Part shown: positions 1-5,064 of the stretch, one piece after another
Layout of the letters: every line of letters starts with the position of its first letter
How positions within the stretch are numbered: the first letter of the stretch is position 1
From: Ornithinimicrobium sp.
GTDB taxonomy: Bacteria > Actinomycetota > Actinomycetes > Actinomycetales > Dermatophilaceae
Direction: 5' to 3'
Length of the DNA: 5,064 nt
Assembly: GCA_030145965.1 (NCBI GenBank)
Contig: JASKZT010000291.1
Span: 1-5,064, forward strand
Program-made: the position numbers and the translations under genes
Notes under the pieces: model-generated
The model's database searches: none
The model's input: only the letters and a program-made list of their open reading frames with translations
Told to the model about the DNA's origin: nothing

Positions 1-413
1 TCCTGCCGATCATCACCTCGGTCTCCCGCGAGGTCTTCCTGCAGACCCCGAGCCTGCACCAGGAGGCCGCCCTGGCCCTCGGCGCCACCCAGTGGGAGAT
101 GATCCGCACGGCGGTCCTGCCCTTCGGTATGCCGGGTGTCATCGGCGGCGTCATGCTGGGCCTGGGCCGGGCGCTGGGCGAGACGATGGCCGTCGCCATC
201 ATCCTGTCACCGGGCGTGTTCACCACGAACCTCATCGGCAGCGGCAACAACACCATCCCGGCCGAGATCGCGCTCAACTTCCCCGAGGCCTCCGGGTTGC
301 GGCTGTCCGAGCTGATCGCCGCCGGCCTGGTGCTGTTCGTCATCACGCTGGTCGTCAACCTGATCGCCCGCTGGATCGTCGACAAGCGGTCCGAGTTCTC
401 CGGAGCCAACTGA
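1..413 (+). CDS. pstC: PstC, phosphate ABC transporter permease (3' part only)
   Basis: This is the C-terminal 136 residues of the inner-membrane permease PstC, which with PstA forms the channel of the PstSCAB high-affinity phosphate importer. The reading frame is already open at base 3, so the start and N-terminal helices lie to the left of the window. Visible residues 21-40 are the EAA loop (EAALALGATQWEMIRTAVLP) that docks on the ATPase PstB. It is followed by the family-typical GLGRALGETMAVAIILSPG stretch (residues 53-71) and a last hydrophobic helix near residues 103-124, then a short basic cytoplasmic tail (IARWIVDKR). The stop TGA (411-413) overlaps the pstA start in TGATG, so the two permeases are probably translationally coupled. 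Following pstA and pstB confirm the assignment as PstC rather than another binding-protein-dependent permease. Pho-regulon control is expected from the family, but its promoter is not in view. Confidence 0.96.
   Translation, partial: LPIITSVSREVFLQTPSLHQEAALALGATQWEMIRTAVLPFGMPGVIGGVMLGLGRALGETMAVAIILSPGVFTTNLIGSGNNTIPAEIALNFPEASGLRLSELIAAGLVLFVITLVVNLIARWIVDKRSEFSGAN
402..405 (+). promoter_or_regulatory. Ribosome binding site of pstA
   Basis: GGAG lies 7 nt before the ATG at 413-415, inside the last codons of pstC. It decides the pstA start: the same frame is open back to position 92, but the ATG at 413 has both this Shine-Dalgarno sequence and the TGATG overlap with pstC. Confidence 0.7.
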
Positions 414-1561
414 TGAGCACGCAGATCTCGCCCCCCGAGGGCGACCTCCACCACTCCCGGCTCGACCAGGTTCAGGGCGTCGTGCTCTCCGAGGTCCGCC
501 CCACCACCCAGCGTCACCAGATCCTGATCGGGCTCGGGGCGATCCTGCTCTGGGCACTTCTGTGGCTGGTCGTCGACCTGCACATGGTCCTGGCCCTGGT
601 CATCTCCTTCGTCGCCTTCCTCGTCGTGACCCACCTCGTCTACCGGCAGGTCGGCGGCGCCCGGGTCGGCGCCGACGTGGTGGTCCGCTGGCTGGTCTAC
701 GCCGCCTTCGTCTGCGCCATCGTGCCGCTGGTCTCCATGCTGTGGACGGTCATCAGCCAAGGCCTGCCGCTGGCCTTCAGCCCGAACTTCTGGACCCAGG
801 ACATGCGCGGCGTGACCGGGAGCAACGACCAGGCCTACGCCAACGGTGAGGTGTCGCTGAGCGGTGGCGCGGGCCACGCGATCGTGGGCACGCTCATCGT
901 CACCGGTGTCGCGGCGGTCATCTCGATCCCGATCGGCATGTTCACCGCCATCTATCTCGTCGAGTACGGCGGCGGCAACCGCCTCTCGCGCGGCATCCGC
1001 TTCCTCGTCGACGTCATGACCGGCATCCCGTCGATCGTGGCCGGCCTCTTCGCCTTCGCGCTCTTCGTGCAGATCTTCGGGCCCCGCGACGCGAAGATGG
1101 GCCTGGCCGGGTCGATCGCGCTCGCTGTGCTGATGATCCCGACGGTCGTCCGCAACAGCGAGGAGATGCTACGGATCGTCCCTAACGAGCTGCGCGAGGC
1201 CGCGCTGGCGCTGGGGGTACCGAAGTGGCGCACCATCGTCAAGGTCGTGCTGCCCACCGCGGCCTCCGGCCTGGCCTCGGGCGTCACCCTGGCCATCGCC
1301 CGGGTCATCGGCGAGACCGCGCCGCTGCTCGTGGCGGTCGGCTACGCCCGGCAGTTCAACTTCGACATCCTCAGCGGCCCGATCAACTCGCTGGCCGTCT
1401 ACACCTACTGGATGTTCACGAAGCCACTGAGCCCGGCCGTCATCGAGCCGAGTCGTGAGCGCGCCTGGGCCGCAGCCCTGCTGCTGGTCCTCATCGTGGT
1501 CGCCCTCAACCTGCTGGCGCGCTTCATCGCCAAGCTTTTCGCGCCGAAGACCGCCCGCTGA
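413..1561 (+). CDS. pstA: PstA, phosphate ABC transporter permease
   Basis: PstA is the second membrane subunit of the PstSCAB phosphate importer, 382 residues here. The ATG at 413 is chosen because it overlaps the pstC stop (TGATG) and has GGAG 7 nt upstream. The core permease domain begins near residue 92, with hydrophobic segments around 92-116, 157-183, 203-223, 230-245, 278-310 and 350-373. The EAA loop for contact with PstB is at residues 262-281 ([20 protein letters not shown]), followed by the typical [11 protein letters not shown]. The N-terminus is longer than in the enterobacterial protein: a hydrophilic stretch (1-35) and two extra hydrophobic segments (about 36-54 and 57-77) precede the core. 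I recall such extensions from other actinobacterial PstA proteins, so this is probably lineage-typical. The protein ends in a basic tail (LFAPKTAR). pstB follows after 23 nt in the same operon. Confidence 0.96.
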   Translation: MSTQISPPEGDLHHSRLDQVQGVVLSEVRPTTQRHQILIGLGAILLWALLWLVVDLHMVLALVISFVAFLVVTHLVYRQVGGARVGADVVVRWLVYAAFVCAIVPLVSMLWTVISQGLPLAFSPNFWTQDMRGVTGSNDQAYANGEVSLSGGAGHAIVGTLIVTGVAAVISIPIGMFTAIYLVEYGGGNRLSRGIRFLVDVMTGIPSIVAGLFAFALFVQIFGPRDAKMGLAGSIALAVLMIPTVVRNSEEMLRIVPNELREAALALGVPKWRTIVKVVLPTAASGLASGVTLAIARVIGETAPLLVAVGYARQFNFDILSGPINSLAVYTYWMFTKPLSPAVIEPSRERAWAAALLLVLIVVALNLLARFIAKLFAPKTAR

Positions 1562-1569
1562 CCAGAATC

Positions 1570-1575
1570 GGAGAG
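1570..1575 (+). promoter_or_regulatory. Ribosome binding site of pstB
   Basis: GGAGAG lies 9 nt before the pstB ATG at 1585, within the 23-nt gap after pstA. It supports that start. No promoter-like or terminator-like element fits in this short gap, consistent with pstCAB being one transcript. Confidence 0.65.
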
Positions 1576-1584
1576 AATCCCCTC

Positions 1585-2364
1585 ATGTCCAAGCGCATCG
1601 ACATCAACGATCTCGACATCTACTACGGCGATTTTCACGCCGTCAAGGACGTCACCATGACGATCGAGCCCCGCTCGGTGACGGCGTTCATCGGCCCCTC
1701 CGGCTGCGGCAAGTCCACCTTCCTGCGGACCCTCAACCGCATGCACGAGGTCATCGCCGGCGCCCGTGTCGAGGGCGAGGTCAGCATCGACGGCCAGAAC
1801 CTGTACGGCAAGAACGTCGACCCCGTCGACGTCCGCCGCCAGATCGGTATGGTCTTCCAGCGGCCGAACCCCTTCCCCACCATGTCCATCAAGGAGAACG
1901 TCATCGCCGGCGTCCGGCTCAACTCCAAGCGGATCTCCGGCAGGGCGGCCGACGAGCTGACCGAGCGTGCGCTGCGGGGCGCCAACCTGTGGACCGAGGT
2001 CAAGGACCGGCTCGACAAGCCCGGCTCGGGTCTCTCCGGCGGCCAGCAGCAGCGGCTGTGCATCGCCCGTGCCATCGCGATCCAGCCCGAGGTCATCCTC
2101 ATGGACGAGCCCTGCTCGGCCCTGGACCCGATCTCCACGCTGGCGATCGAGGACCTCATCAACGACCTGAAGACCGAGTACACGGTGGTCATCGTCACCC
2201 ACAACATGCAGCAGGCCGCCCGCGTGTCCGACCGCACCGGTTTCTTCAACCTCGAGGCGACCGGCAGGCCGGGCGAGCTGGTGGAGTACGACACGACCCA
2301 GACCATCTTCAACAACCCGACCCAGAAAGCGACCGAGGACTACATCTCCGGCCGTTTCGGCTGA
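1585..2364 (+). CDS. pstB: PstB, phosphate ABC transporter ATP-binding protein
   Basis: PstB is the cytoplasmic ATPase that drives phosphate uptake through PstC/PstA; 259 residues, normal for the family. All nucleotide-binding elements are intact: Walker [10 protein letters not shown] (37-45), Q-loop VFQRPNPFP with Gln92, signature LSGGQ (150-154), Walker B VILMDE (170-175) with catalytic Glu175, D-loop SALD (178-181) and switch His206. The [13 protein letters not shown] stretch, [22 protein letters not shown] and the ending [10 protein letters not shown] are diagnostic of PstB among ABC ATPases. The ATG at 1585 has a Shine-Dalgarno sequence 9 nt upstream and gives the usual N-terminus leading to the A-loop region ([11 protein letters not shown], 12-22). 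It is the last gene of the pst cluster visible here. In many bacteria phoU follows pstB, but here a different transcription unit begins, so PhoU, if present, is encoded elsewhere. Confidence 0.98.
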   Translation: MSKRIDINDLDIYYGDFHAVKDVTMTIEPRSVTAFIGPSGCGKSTFLRTLNRMHEVIAGARVEGEVSIDGQNLYGKNVDPVDVRRQIGMVFQRPNPFPTMSIKENVIAGVRLNSKRISGRAADELTERALRGANLWTEVKDRLDKPGSGLSGGQQQRLCIARAIAIQPEVILMDEPCSALDPISTLAIEDLINDLKTEYTVVIVTHNMQQAARVSDRTGFFNLEATGRPGELVEYDTTQTIFNNPTQKATEDYISGRFG

Positions 2365-2412
2365 CCGGCCCGCCCGACGGGCCGCCGGTCGACCCGCGCG
2401 GCCCCCGGCCGC
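2363..2412 (+). terminator. Tandem GC-rich hairpins after pstB, possible terminator
   Basis: The first hairpin starts within the pstB stop codon. Left arm gaccggcccg (2363-2372), loop cccga (2373-2377), right arm cgggcc (2378-2383) continued after a 3-nt bulge by ggtc (2387-2390). A second stem follows: gcggcc (2398-2403), loop ccc, ggccgc (2407-2412). No T-tract follows, as is common for actinobacterial terminators, so termination itself is an inference. The second stem also falls in the -35/spacer region of the promoter proposed for the next gene. Confidence 0.45.
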
Positions 2413-2416
2413 ACGA

Positions 2417-2422
2417 CATACT
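2417..2422 (+). promoter_or_regulatory. Candidate -10 element for a leaderless lprG transcript
   Basis: CATACT matches TATAAT at four of six positions, including the conserved A at position 2 and T at position 6. It is an AT-rich island in very GC-rich sequence. The hexamer ends 6 nt before the ATG at 2429, which would put the transcription start at or next to the A of the start codon. The sequence between (ggcccc) holds no Shine-Dalgarno motif, which fits leaderless translation. No convincing -35 was found. Confidence 0.45.
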
Positions 2423-2428
2423 GGCCCC

Positions 2429-3151
2429 ATGCACCCCACCAGGCGGTCCGTGCCCGCGCTGGCCCTCGCGGCCGCCCTCGTGCTCGTCGGCTGCGACGAC
2501 GGTGGGGAGGAGGAGGCGGAGGAGGCGCCGACGACCGAGGCGCCCACGGCCGCCGACCGGCTCGAGCAGGCCCGCGACGTCCTCGTGGACGCCGGCACCG
2601 TGCACCTGGCGATGGTGGGCACCGAGCTGCCCGAGGACGTGAGCACCTACGTCATCAGCGCCGAGGGCGACGGCACGATGGACCCGCCGGCCTTCGACGG
2701 CACCATCACGGCCAAGCTCGCCGGCATCCAGGCCGACGTGCCGACGGTCGCCCTGGACGGCGACCTCTGGGTGCGGCTGCCCTTCACGCCGGCGCACGTG
2801 CGCACCGACCCGGCCGACCTCGACGTGCCCGACCCTGCCACCCTCTTCGACCCCGAGGACGGGCTCGTCGGGCTCCTGCCGCGGACCGAGGACCCTCGGT
2901 TCGGCGACCGCGCCCGCGAGGGCGCCGAGGTCGTCCAGCAGGTCACCGGCACGCTGCCCGGCGAGGCCGTCACCGCCCTGCTGCTCGCCGGCGACGCCGA
3001 CGCCTCCTTCGACGTCACCTACGGGCTGGTGGAGGAGAGCTGGCAGCTGCGCACGGTCACGATCACCGGGCCGTTCTACCCGCCCGCGACCTCGACCTAC
3101 ACGGTCACGCTGACCCGCTACGGCGAGCCCGTCACCGTGACCCGGCCCTGA
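2429..3151 (+). CDS. lprG: LprG/LppX-family lipid-carrier lipoprotein
   Basis: This 240-residue secreted lipoprotein belongs to the LppX/LprA/LprF/LprG family. Mycobacterial LprG binds triacylglycerides and lipoglycans in a hydrophobic cavity and passes them outward together with the MFS exporter P55. The N-terminus is a lipoprotein signal peptide: MHPTRR, a hydrophobic core (about 8-20), and lipobox LVGC with acylated Cys22, the protein's only cysteine. An acidic, Thr/Pro-rich linker (23-42) precedes the folded domain. Recognisable family features, compared from memory with Rv1411c, include LEQARDVLVDAGTVHL near 45-60, DPATLFDPEDGLVGLL (135-150) and the C-terminal LTRYGEPVTVTRP (228-240). 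Length is close to the roughly 236 residues of mycobacterial LprG. The ATG at 2429 gives a proper signal peptide but has no ribosome binding site, suggesting a leaderless mRNA. The P55-like exporter gene begins 2 nt downstream, strongly supporting the LprG role. The natural lipid cargo is unknown here. Confidence 0.85.
   Translation: MHPTRRSVPALALAAALVLVGCDDGGEEEAEEAPTTEAPTAADRLEQARDVLVDAGTVHLAMVGTELPEDVSTYVISAEGDGTMDPPAFDGTITAKLAGIQADVPTVALDGDLWVRLPFTPAHVRTDPADLDVPDPATLFDPEDGLVGLLPRTEDPRFGDRAREGAEVVQQVTGTLPGEAVTALLLAGDADASFDVTYGLVEESWQLRTVTITGPFYPPATSTYTVTLTRYGEPVTVTRP
2501..2525 (+). repeat. GGA-type purine tract in the lprG linker
   Basis: Eight runs of two or more G are separated by single bases, largely in a GGA pattern, encoding the Gly/Glu-rich linker after the lipidated cysteine. 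AGGAGG occurs three times (2508-2513, 2511-2516, 2520-2525). No start codon lies at a suitable distance downstream, so these are not true initiation sites. Confidence 0.6.
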
Positions 3152-3153
3152 CC

Positions 3154-4887
3154 GTGGGGCGGGGGGACCCGGACGGCGCAGGGGCCGGGCCGGGGCACCG
3201 GGCGCGGTCGCTGCTCGCCGTCGCCGCGCTCGCGGTGGCGCTGGCCGCCGCGGACACCTACGTCGTCGTCCTGGCGCTGACCGACATGATGGCCGGCGTC
3301 GGCGTGGGCATCGAGTCGCTGCAGCGGGCGACGCCGATCGTCTCCGGCTTCCTGCTGGGCTACATCGCCGTGCTGCCGCTCATCGGGCGCCTGTCCGACC
3401 TGGTCGACCGCCGCCGGATCCTCCTGTGGTGCCTGGTGGTCTTCGTCGTCGGCTCGGCGGTCACCGCGGTCGCGGTGGAGCTGCCGGTCATGGTCGGCGG
3501 CCGCTTCCTCCAGGGCCTGGGCGGGGGCGGCCTCGTGCCCGCCACCCTCGCCCTCGTCGCGGATCTGTGGCCTCCCGGCCGCAGGGGTATGCCGCTCGGC
3601 GTCGTCGGCGGGGTCCAGGAGCTGGGTTCGGTGCTGGGCCCGCTGCTGGGCGCGCTGGTGCTGGCCGTCGCCGGCTGGCGGGAGATCTTCTGGCTCAACG
3701 TCGTGCTCGGCCTGGCCTGCCTCGTCGGCGTGCTGGCCCTGCGCCCGGAACGGGAGGTCGCCGCGGCCCCGCCCTCCTCCCGCGGGGCCGCGCGCCGGGG
3801 CCTGACGGCCCTCGCGGCGCTCCTCGCGCTCGTGGCCGCCGCGCTCACCACCCTGGCCCTGTGGGCGCCGTCGGCGCTGACCACGTCGATCGCGCTGGGC
3901 GGGCCGTTCGTCCCGTTCGACCCGACCTCCGGCTCGCGCGTCCTCACCCCGGTCGGGGCCGCCGCCGCCGTCGCCTGGGTCCTGCTGACCCTCGTCACCG
4001 CGCGGCGCTGGCTGCCGCTCCTGCTGCGGGCCGACCTCCTCGGGGCGACGTTCGTCGCGGTCGCCCTCGGTGCGGTGGTGCTCACCTTCTCCACCGCCGA
4101 CCCCGAGACCGAGGTGCTGGGGGAGTGGGGGCTGTGGCTGCTGCCCCTGGCGCTCCTCGCCACCGTCGCCTTCCTCGTGCGGCAGCGGACCGCGCGTCAT
4201 CCGCTCGTGCCCGGCGGGGTGGTCCGGCGCCGGGTCTGGCCCGCGCTGGGGGTGAGCGTGCTCGTCGGGGCCGCCATCGTGGCCGTCGTCGTCGACGTGC
4301 CGCTGCTGTCGCGGCTGGTCCAGGACACCGACGAGACCGACGCCGCCCTGGTGCTCGTGCGCTTCCTCGTGGCCGTGCCGGTGGGCGCCGTGCTCGGCGG
4401 CTGGCTGCTGCGGCGGGTCGGCCCGGCCCTCGTCGCCGCCCCGGGCCTCGCCCTGGCAGCCGTGTCGATCCTGGCCATGGCGCAGTGGGAGCGCACCTCC
4501 CTGGAGGACCTCGTCGCGACCACGCTCCCGCTCGTCGGGGCGGGGCTGGGCGTGGGGCTGGCGATCGCGCCCGTCAACGACGCCGCGCTGGCCGACGCCC
4601 GCGAGGACGGCCACGGCACGGTGAGCTCGCTCGTCGTCGTCGCCCGGATGGTCGGGATGGTCGTCGGCCTGGCCGTGCTCACCTCGTGGGGGCTGCGTCG
4701 TTTCACCCTCGAGGTCGCGGCGCTGGCCGACCCCACGGACACCGACGCGCTGCTCGACGCCGCCGTCGTCCAGGTGCAGACCGTCCTGACCGGGGCCGGT
4801 CTCTGCGCGGCCCTGGCGGCGGTCGTCGCGCTGTGGCTGGGGCGGCGACCGGTCGGCCACGAGGCGCCGGACGTCAGTCCGCGCTGA
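3154..4887 (+). CDS. MFS exporter, P55 (Rv1410c)-like, with extra membrane segments
   Basis: This is a 577-residue inner-membrane transporter of the drug:H+ antiporter-2 type, most like mycobacterial P55, which exports triacylglycerides with LprG. Visible features: TM1 acidic residue in ADTYVVV (Asp34); motif A GRLSDLVDRRRI (78-89); motif B with Arg117 in GGRFLQGLGGGG; TM5 motif C-like GVQELGSVLGPLLG with Glu156; a second motif-A-like GGWLLRRVG (415-423); and SSLVVVARMVGM with Arg498 in TM13. The segment ADLLGATF through RHPLVPGGV (about 293-355) matches the two usual linker helices of this family. Upstream of it, residues about 212-288 add two more hydrophobic segments (216-246 and 263-283), giving about 16 predicted helices instead of 14. 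P55 has about 518 residues. The start is GTG, 2 nt after the lprG stop, with no Shine-Dalgarno sequence, so translation is probably coupled to lprG. Export of other lipids or drugs is possible. Confidence 0.88.
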   Translation: MGRGDPDGAGAGPGHRARSLLAVAALAVALAAADTYVVVLALTDMMAGVGVGIESLQRATPIVSGFLLGYIAVLPLIGRLSDLVDRRRILLWCLVVFVVGSAVTAVAVELPVMVGGRFLQGLGGGGLVPATLALVADLWPPGRRGMPLGVVGGVQELGSVLGPLLGALVLAVAGWREIFWLNVVLGLACLVGVLALRPEREVAAAPPSSRGAARRGLTALAALLALVAAALTTLALWAPSALTTSIALGGPFVPFDPTSGSRVLTPVGAAAAVAWVLLTLVTARRWLPLLLRADLLGATFVAVALGAVVLTFSTADPETEVLGEWGLWLLPLALLATVAFLVRQRTARHPLVPGGVVRRRVWPALGVSVLVGAAIVAVVVDVPLLSRLVQDTDETDAALVLVRFLVAVPVGAVLGGWLLRRVGPALVAAPGLALAAVSILAMAQWERTSLEDLVATTLPLVGAGLGVGLAIAPVNDAALADAREDGHGTVSSLVVVARMVGMVVGLAVLTSWGLRRFTLEVAALADPTDTDALLDAAVVQVQTVLTGAGLCAALAAVVALWLGRRPVGHEAPDVSPR

Positions 4888-5064
4888 AGCTGCTGCGCGT
4901 GTGCGTCGAGTCGCAGAAGGGCTTGATGCTCGACAGCCCGCACCGGCACAGCGCCACCGGCCCGTCCCGCATCGGGATCGGCTCACCGTCCACGGTGAGC
5001 AGCTCGACGTCGCCGCGCACGACCAGCGGCCCGTCGGGGTAGGCCGTGATGCTCGGGGGGTGCT
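4874..5064 (-). CDS. CDGSH-type iron-sulfur protein (5' end outside window)
   Basis: Read leftwards from the window edge, this frame gives 62 residues before its TGA (complement of 4874-4876). It ends with a CDGSH-type [2Fe-2S]-binding motif: C-R-C-G-L-S-S-I-K-P-F-C-D-S-T-H at visible residues 39-54 (4901-4948). The three cysteines (39, 41, 50) and His54 are the expected cluster ligands, and the K-P-F-C-D core is typical. The glycine of the CDGSH signature is serine here. Upstream, GPLVVRGDVELL and DGEPIPM resemble the usual N-terminal part of short bacterial members, so the missing start is probably only a few codons beyond the edge, giving a protein of about 65-75 residues. Such proteins are small cytoplasmic redox or cluster-carrier proteins; the specific role is unknown. 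It converges with the MFS gene and overlaps it by 14 nt, with no obvious functional link. Confidence 0.9.
   Translation of the reverse strand, partial: HPPSITAYPDGPLVVRGDVELLTVDGEPIPMRDGPVALCRCGLSSIKPFCDSTHTRSSFSAD
4981..5000. repeat. Perfect 9-bp inverted repeat inside the CDGSH gene
   Basis: gctcaccgt (4981-4989) and acggtgagc (4992-5000) are exact reverse complements with a 2-nt centre. In RNA this makes an 8-bp stem with a TCCA tetraloop. It lies 94 nt beyond the MFS stop codon, with no T-tract. It may help end readthrough transcripts from the MFS gene, or be chance in a coding sequence. Confidence 0.5.

Noticed and set aside
127..135. GGT used for Gly before Met (GGTATG) as a hint of GCATGC-site avoidance
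   Set aside because: GCATGC does occur at 1739-1744 and GGCATG at 935-940, so no consistent avoidance is supported.
92..412. Upstream extension of the pstA frame to an ATG at 92
   Set aside because: It lies wholly over pstC in another frame and its translation is Arg/Gly/His-rich and unlike any permease. The ATG at 413 has a ribosome binding site and the TGATG overlap.
1816..1830. Repeated GTCGAC-like sites within pstB as a possible operator
   Set aside because: They encode the conserved V-D-P-V-D segment with the host's preferred codons, so coding constraint explains them.
1..2364. Search for a PhoP/Pho-box-like direct repeat controlling the pst genes
   Set aside because: No such repeat was seen; the expected site is upstream of pstS, outside the window.
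1405..2646. Long open frames on both strands over pstB (- strand 1405-2646, + strand 1455-2642)
   Set aside because: They shadow pstB, whose protein has every ABC ATPase motif; the shadow products are compositionally biased and lack motifs.
3118..4986. A 622-residue open frame on the - strand opposite the exporter gene
   Set aside because: The product is low-complexity, rich in Arg, Gly, Gln, Asp and His, which is the usual mirror of a high-GC membrane-protein gene; no domain is recognisable.
3426..5042. A 538-residue + strand frame overlapping the exporter gene
   Set aside because: The translation is an Arg/Gly/Ala-rich string typical of a shifted frame in high-GC DNA, while the other frame shows clear MFS motifs.

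Overview
The window comes from a very GC-rich genome. GC is strongest at third codon positions and most extreme in the right half. Gene content and protein features (actinobacterial-type PstA and PstB, an LprG-family lipoprotein beside a P55-type exporter, start codons without Shine-Dalgarno sequences) point to an actinobacterium, probably a Micrococcales-type lineage. The genus cannot be fixed from the sequence.

Left half (1-2364, + strand): the distal part of a high-affinity phosphate ABC importer operon. It holds the 3' end of pstC, which overlaps complete pstA by one base (TGATG), followed 23 nt later by complete pstB. PstC and PstA form the membrane channel and PstB is the ATPase. The phosphate-binding protein gene pstS and the Pho-type control region should lie upstream, outside the window. 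No phoU is present here.

Junction (2365-2428): two GC-rich hairpins in tandem follow the pstB stop codon, with no T-tract. A -10-like CATACT sits exactly where a leaderless transcript would begin at the next ATG. I read this as the boundary between two transcription units.

Right half (2429-4887, + strand): an LprG/LppX-family lipoprotein gene, then two bases after its stop a GTG-initiated MFS exporter gene related to mycobacterial P55 (Rv1410c). In mycobacteria this pair moves triacylglycerides and lipoglycans from the inner membrane outward. The MFS protein here is longer than P55 and appears to carry two additional membrane segments between the N-terminal six-helix bundle and the usual linker helices.

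Right edge (4874-5064, - strand): a small CDGSH-type iron-sulfur protein gene, cut off by the window edge at its 5' end. It converges on the MFS gene and the two overlap by 14 nt at their 3' ends. A perfect 9-bp inverted repeat lies inside it.

No tRNA, rRNA, CRISPR array or mobile element was seen. There is no gene-free stretch over 300 bases. I see no wholly new system; the most interesting items are the enlarged P55-like transporter paired with LprG, the apparent leaderless promoter, and the overlapping convergent CDGSH gene.
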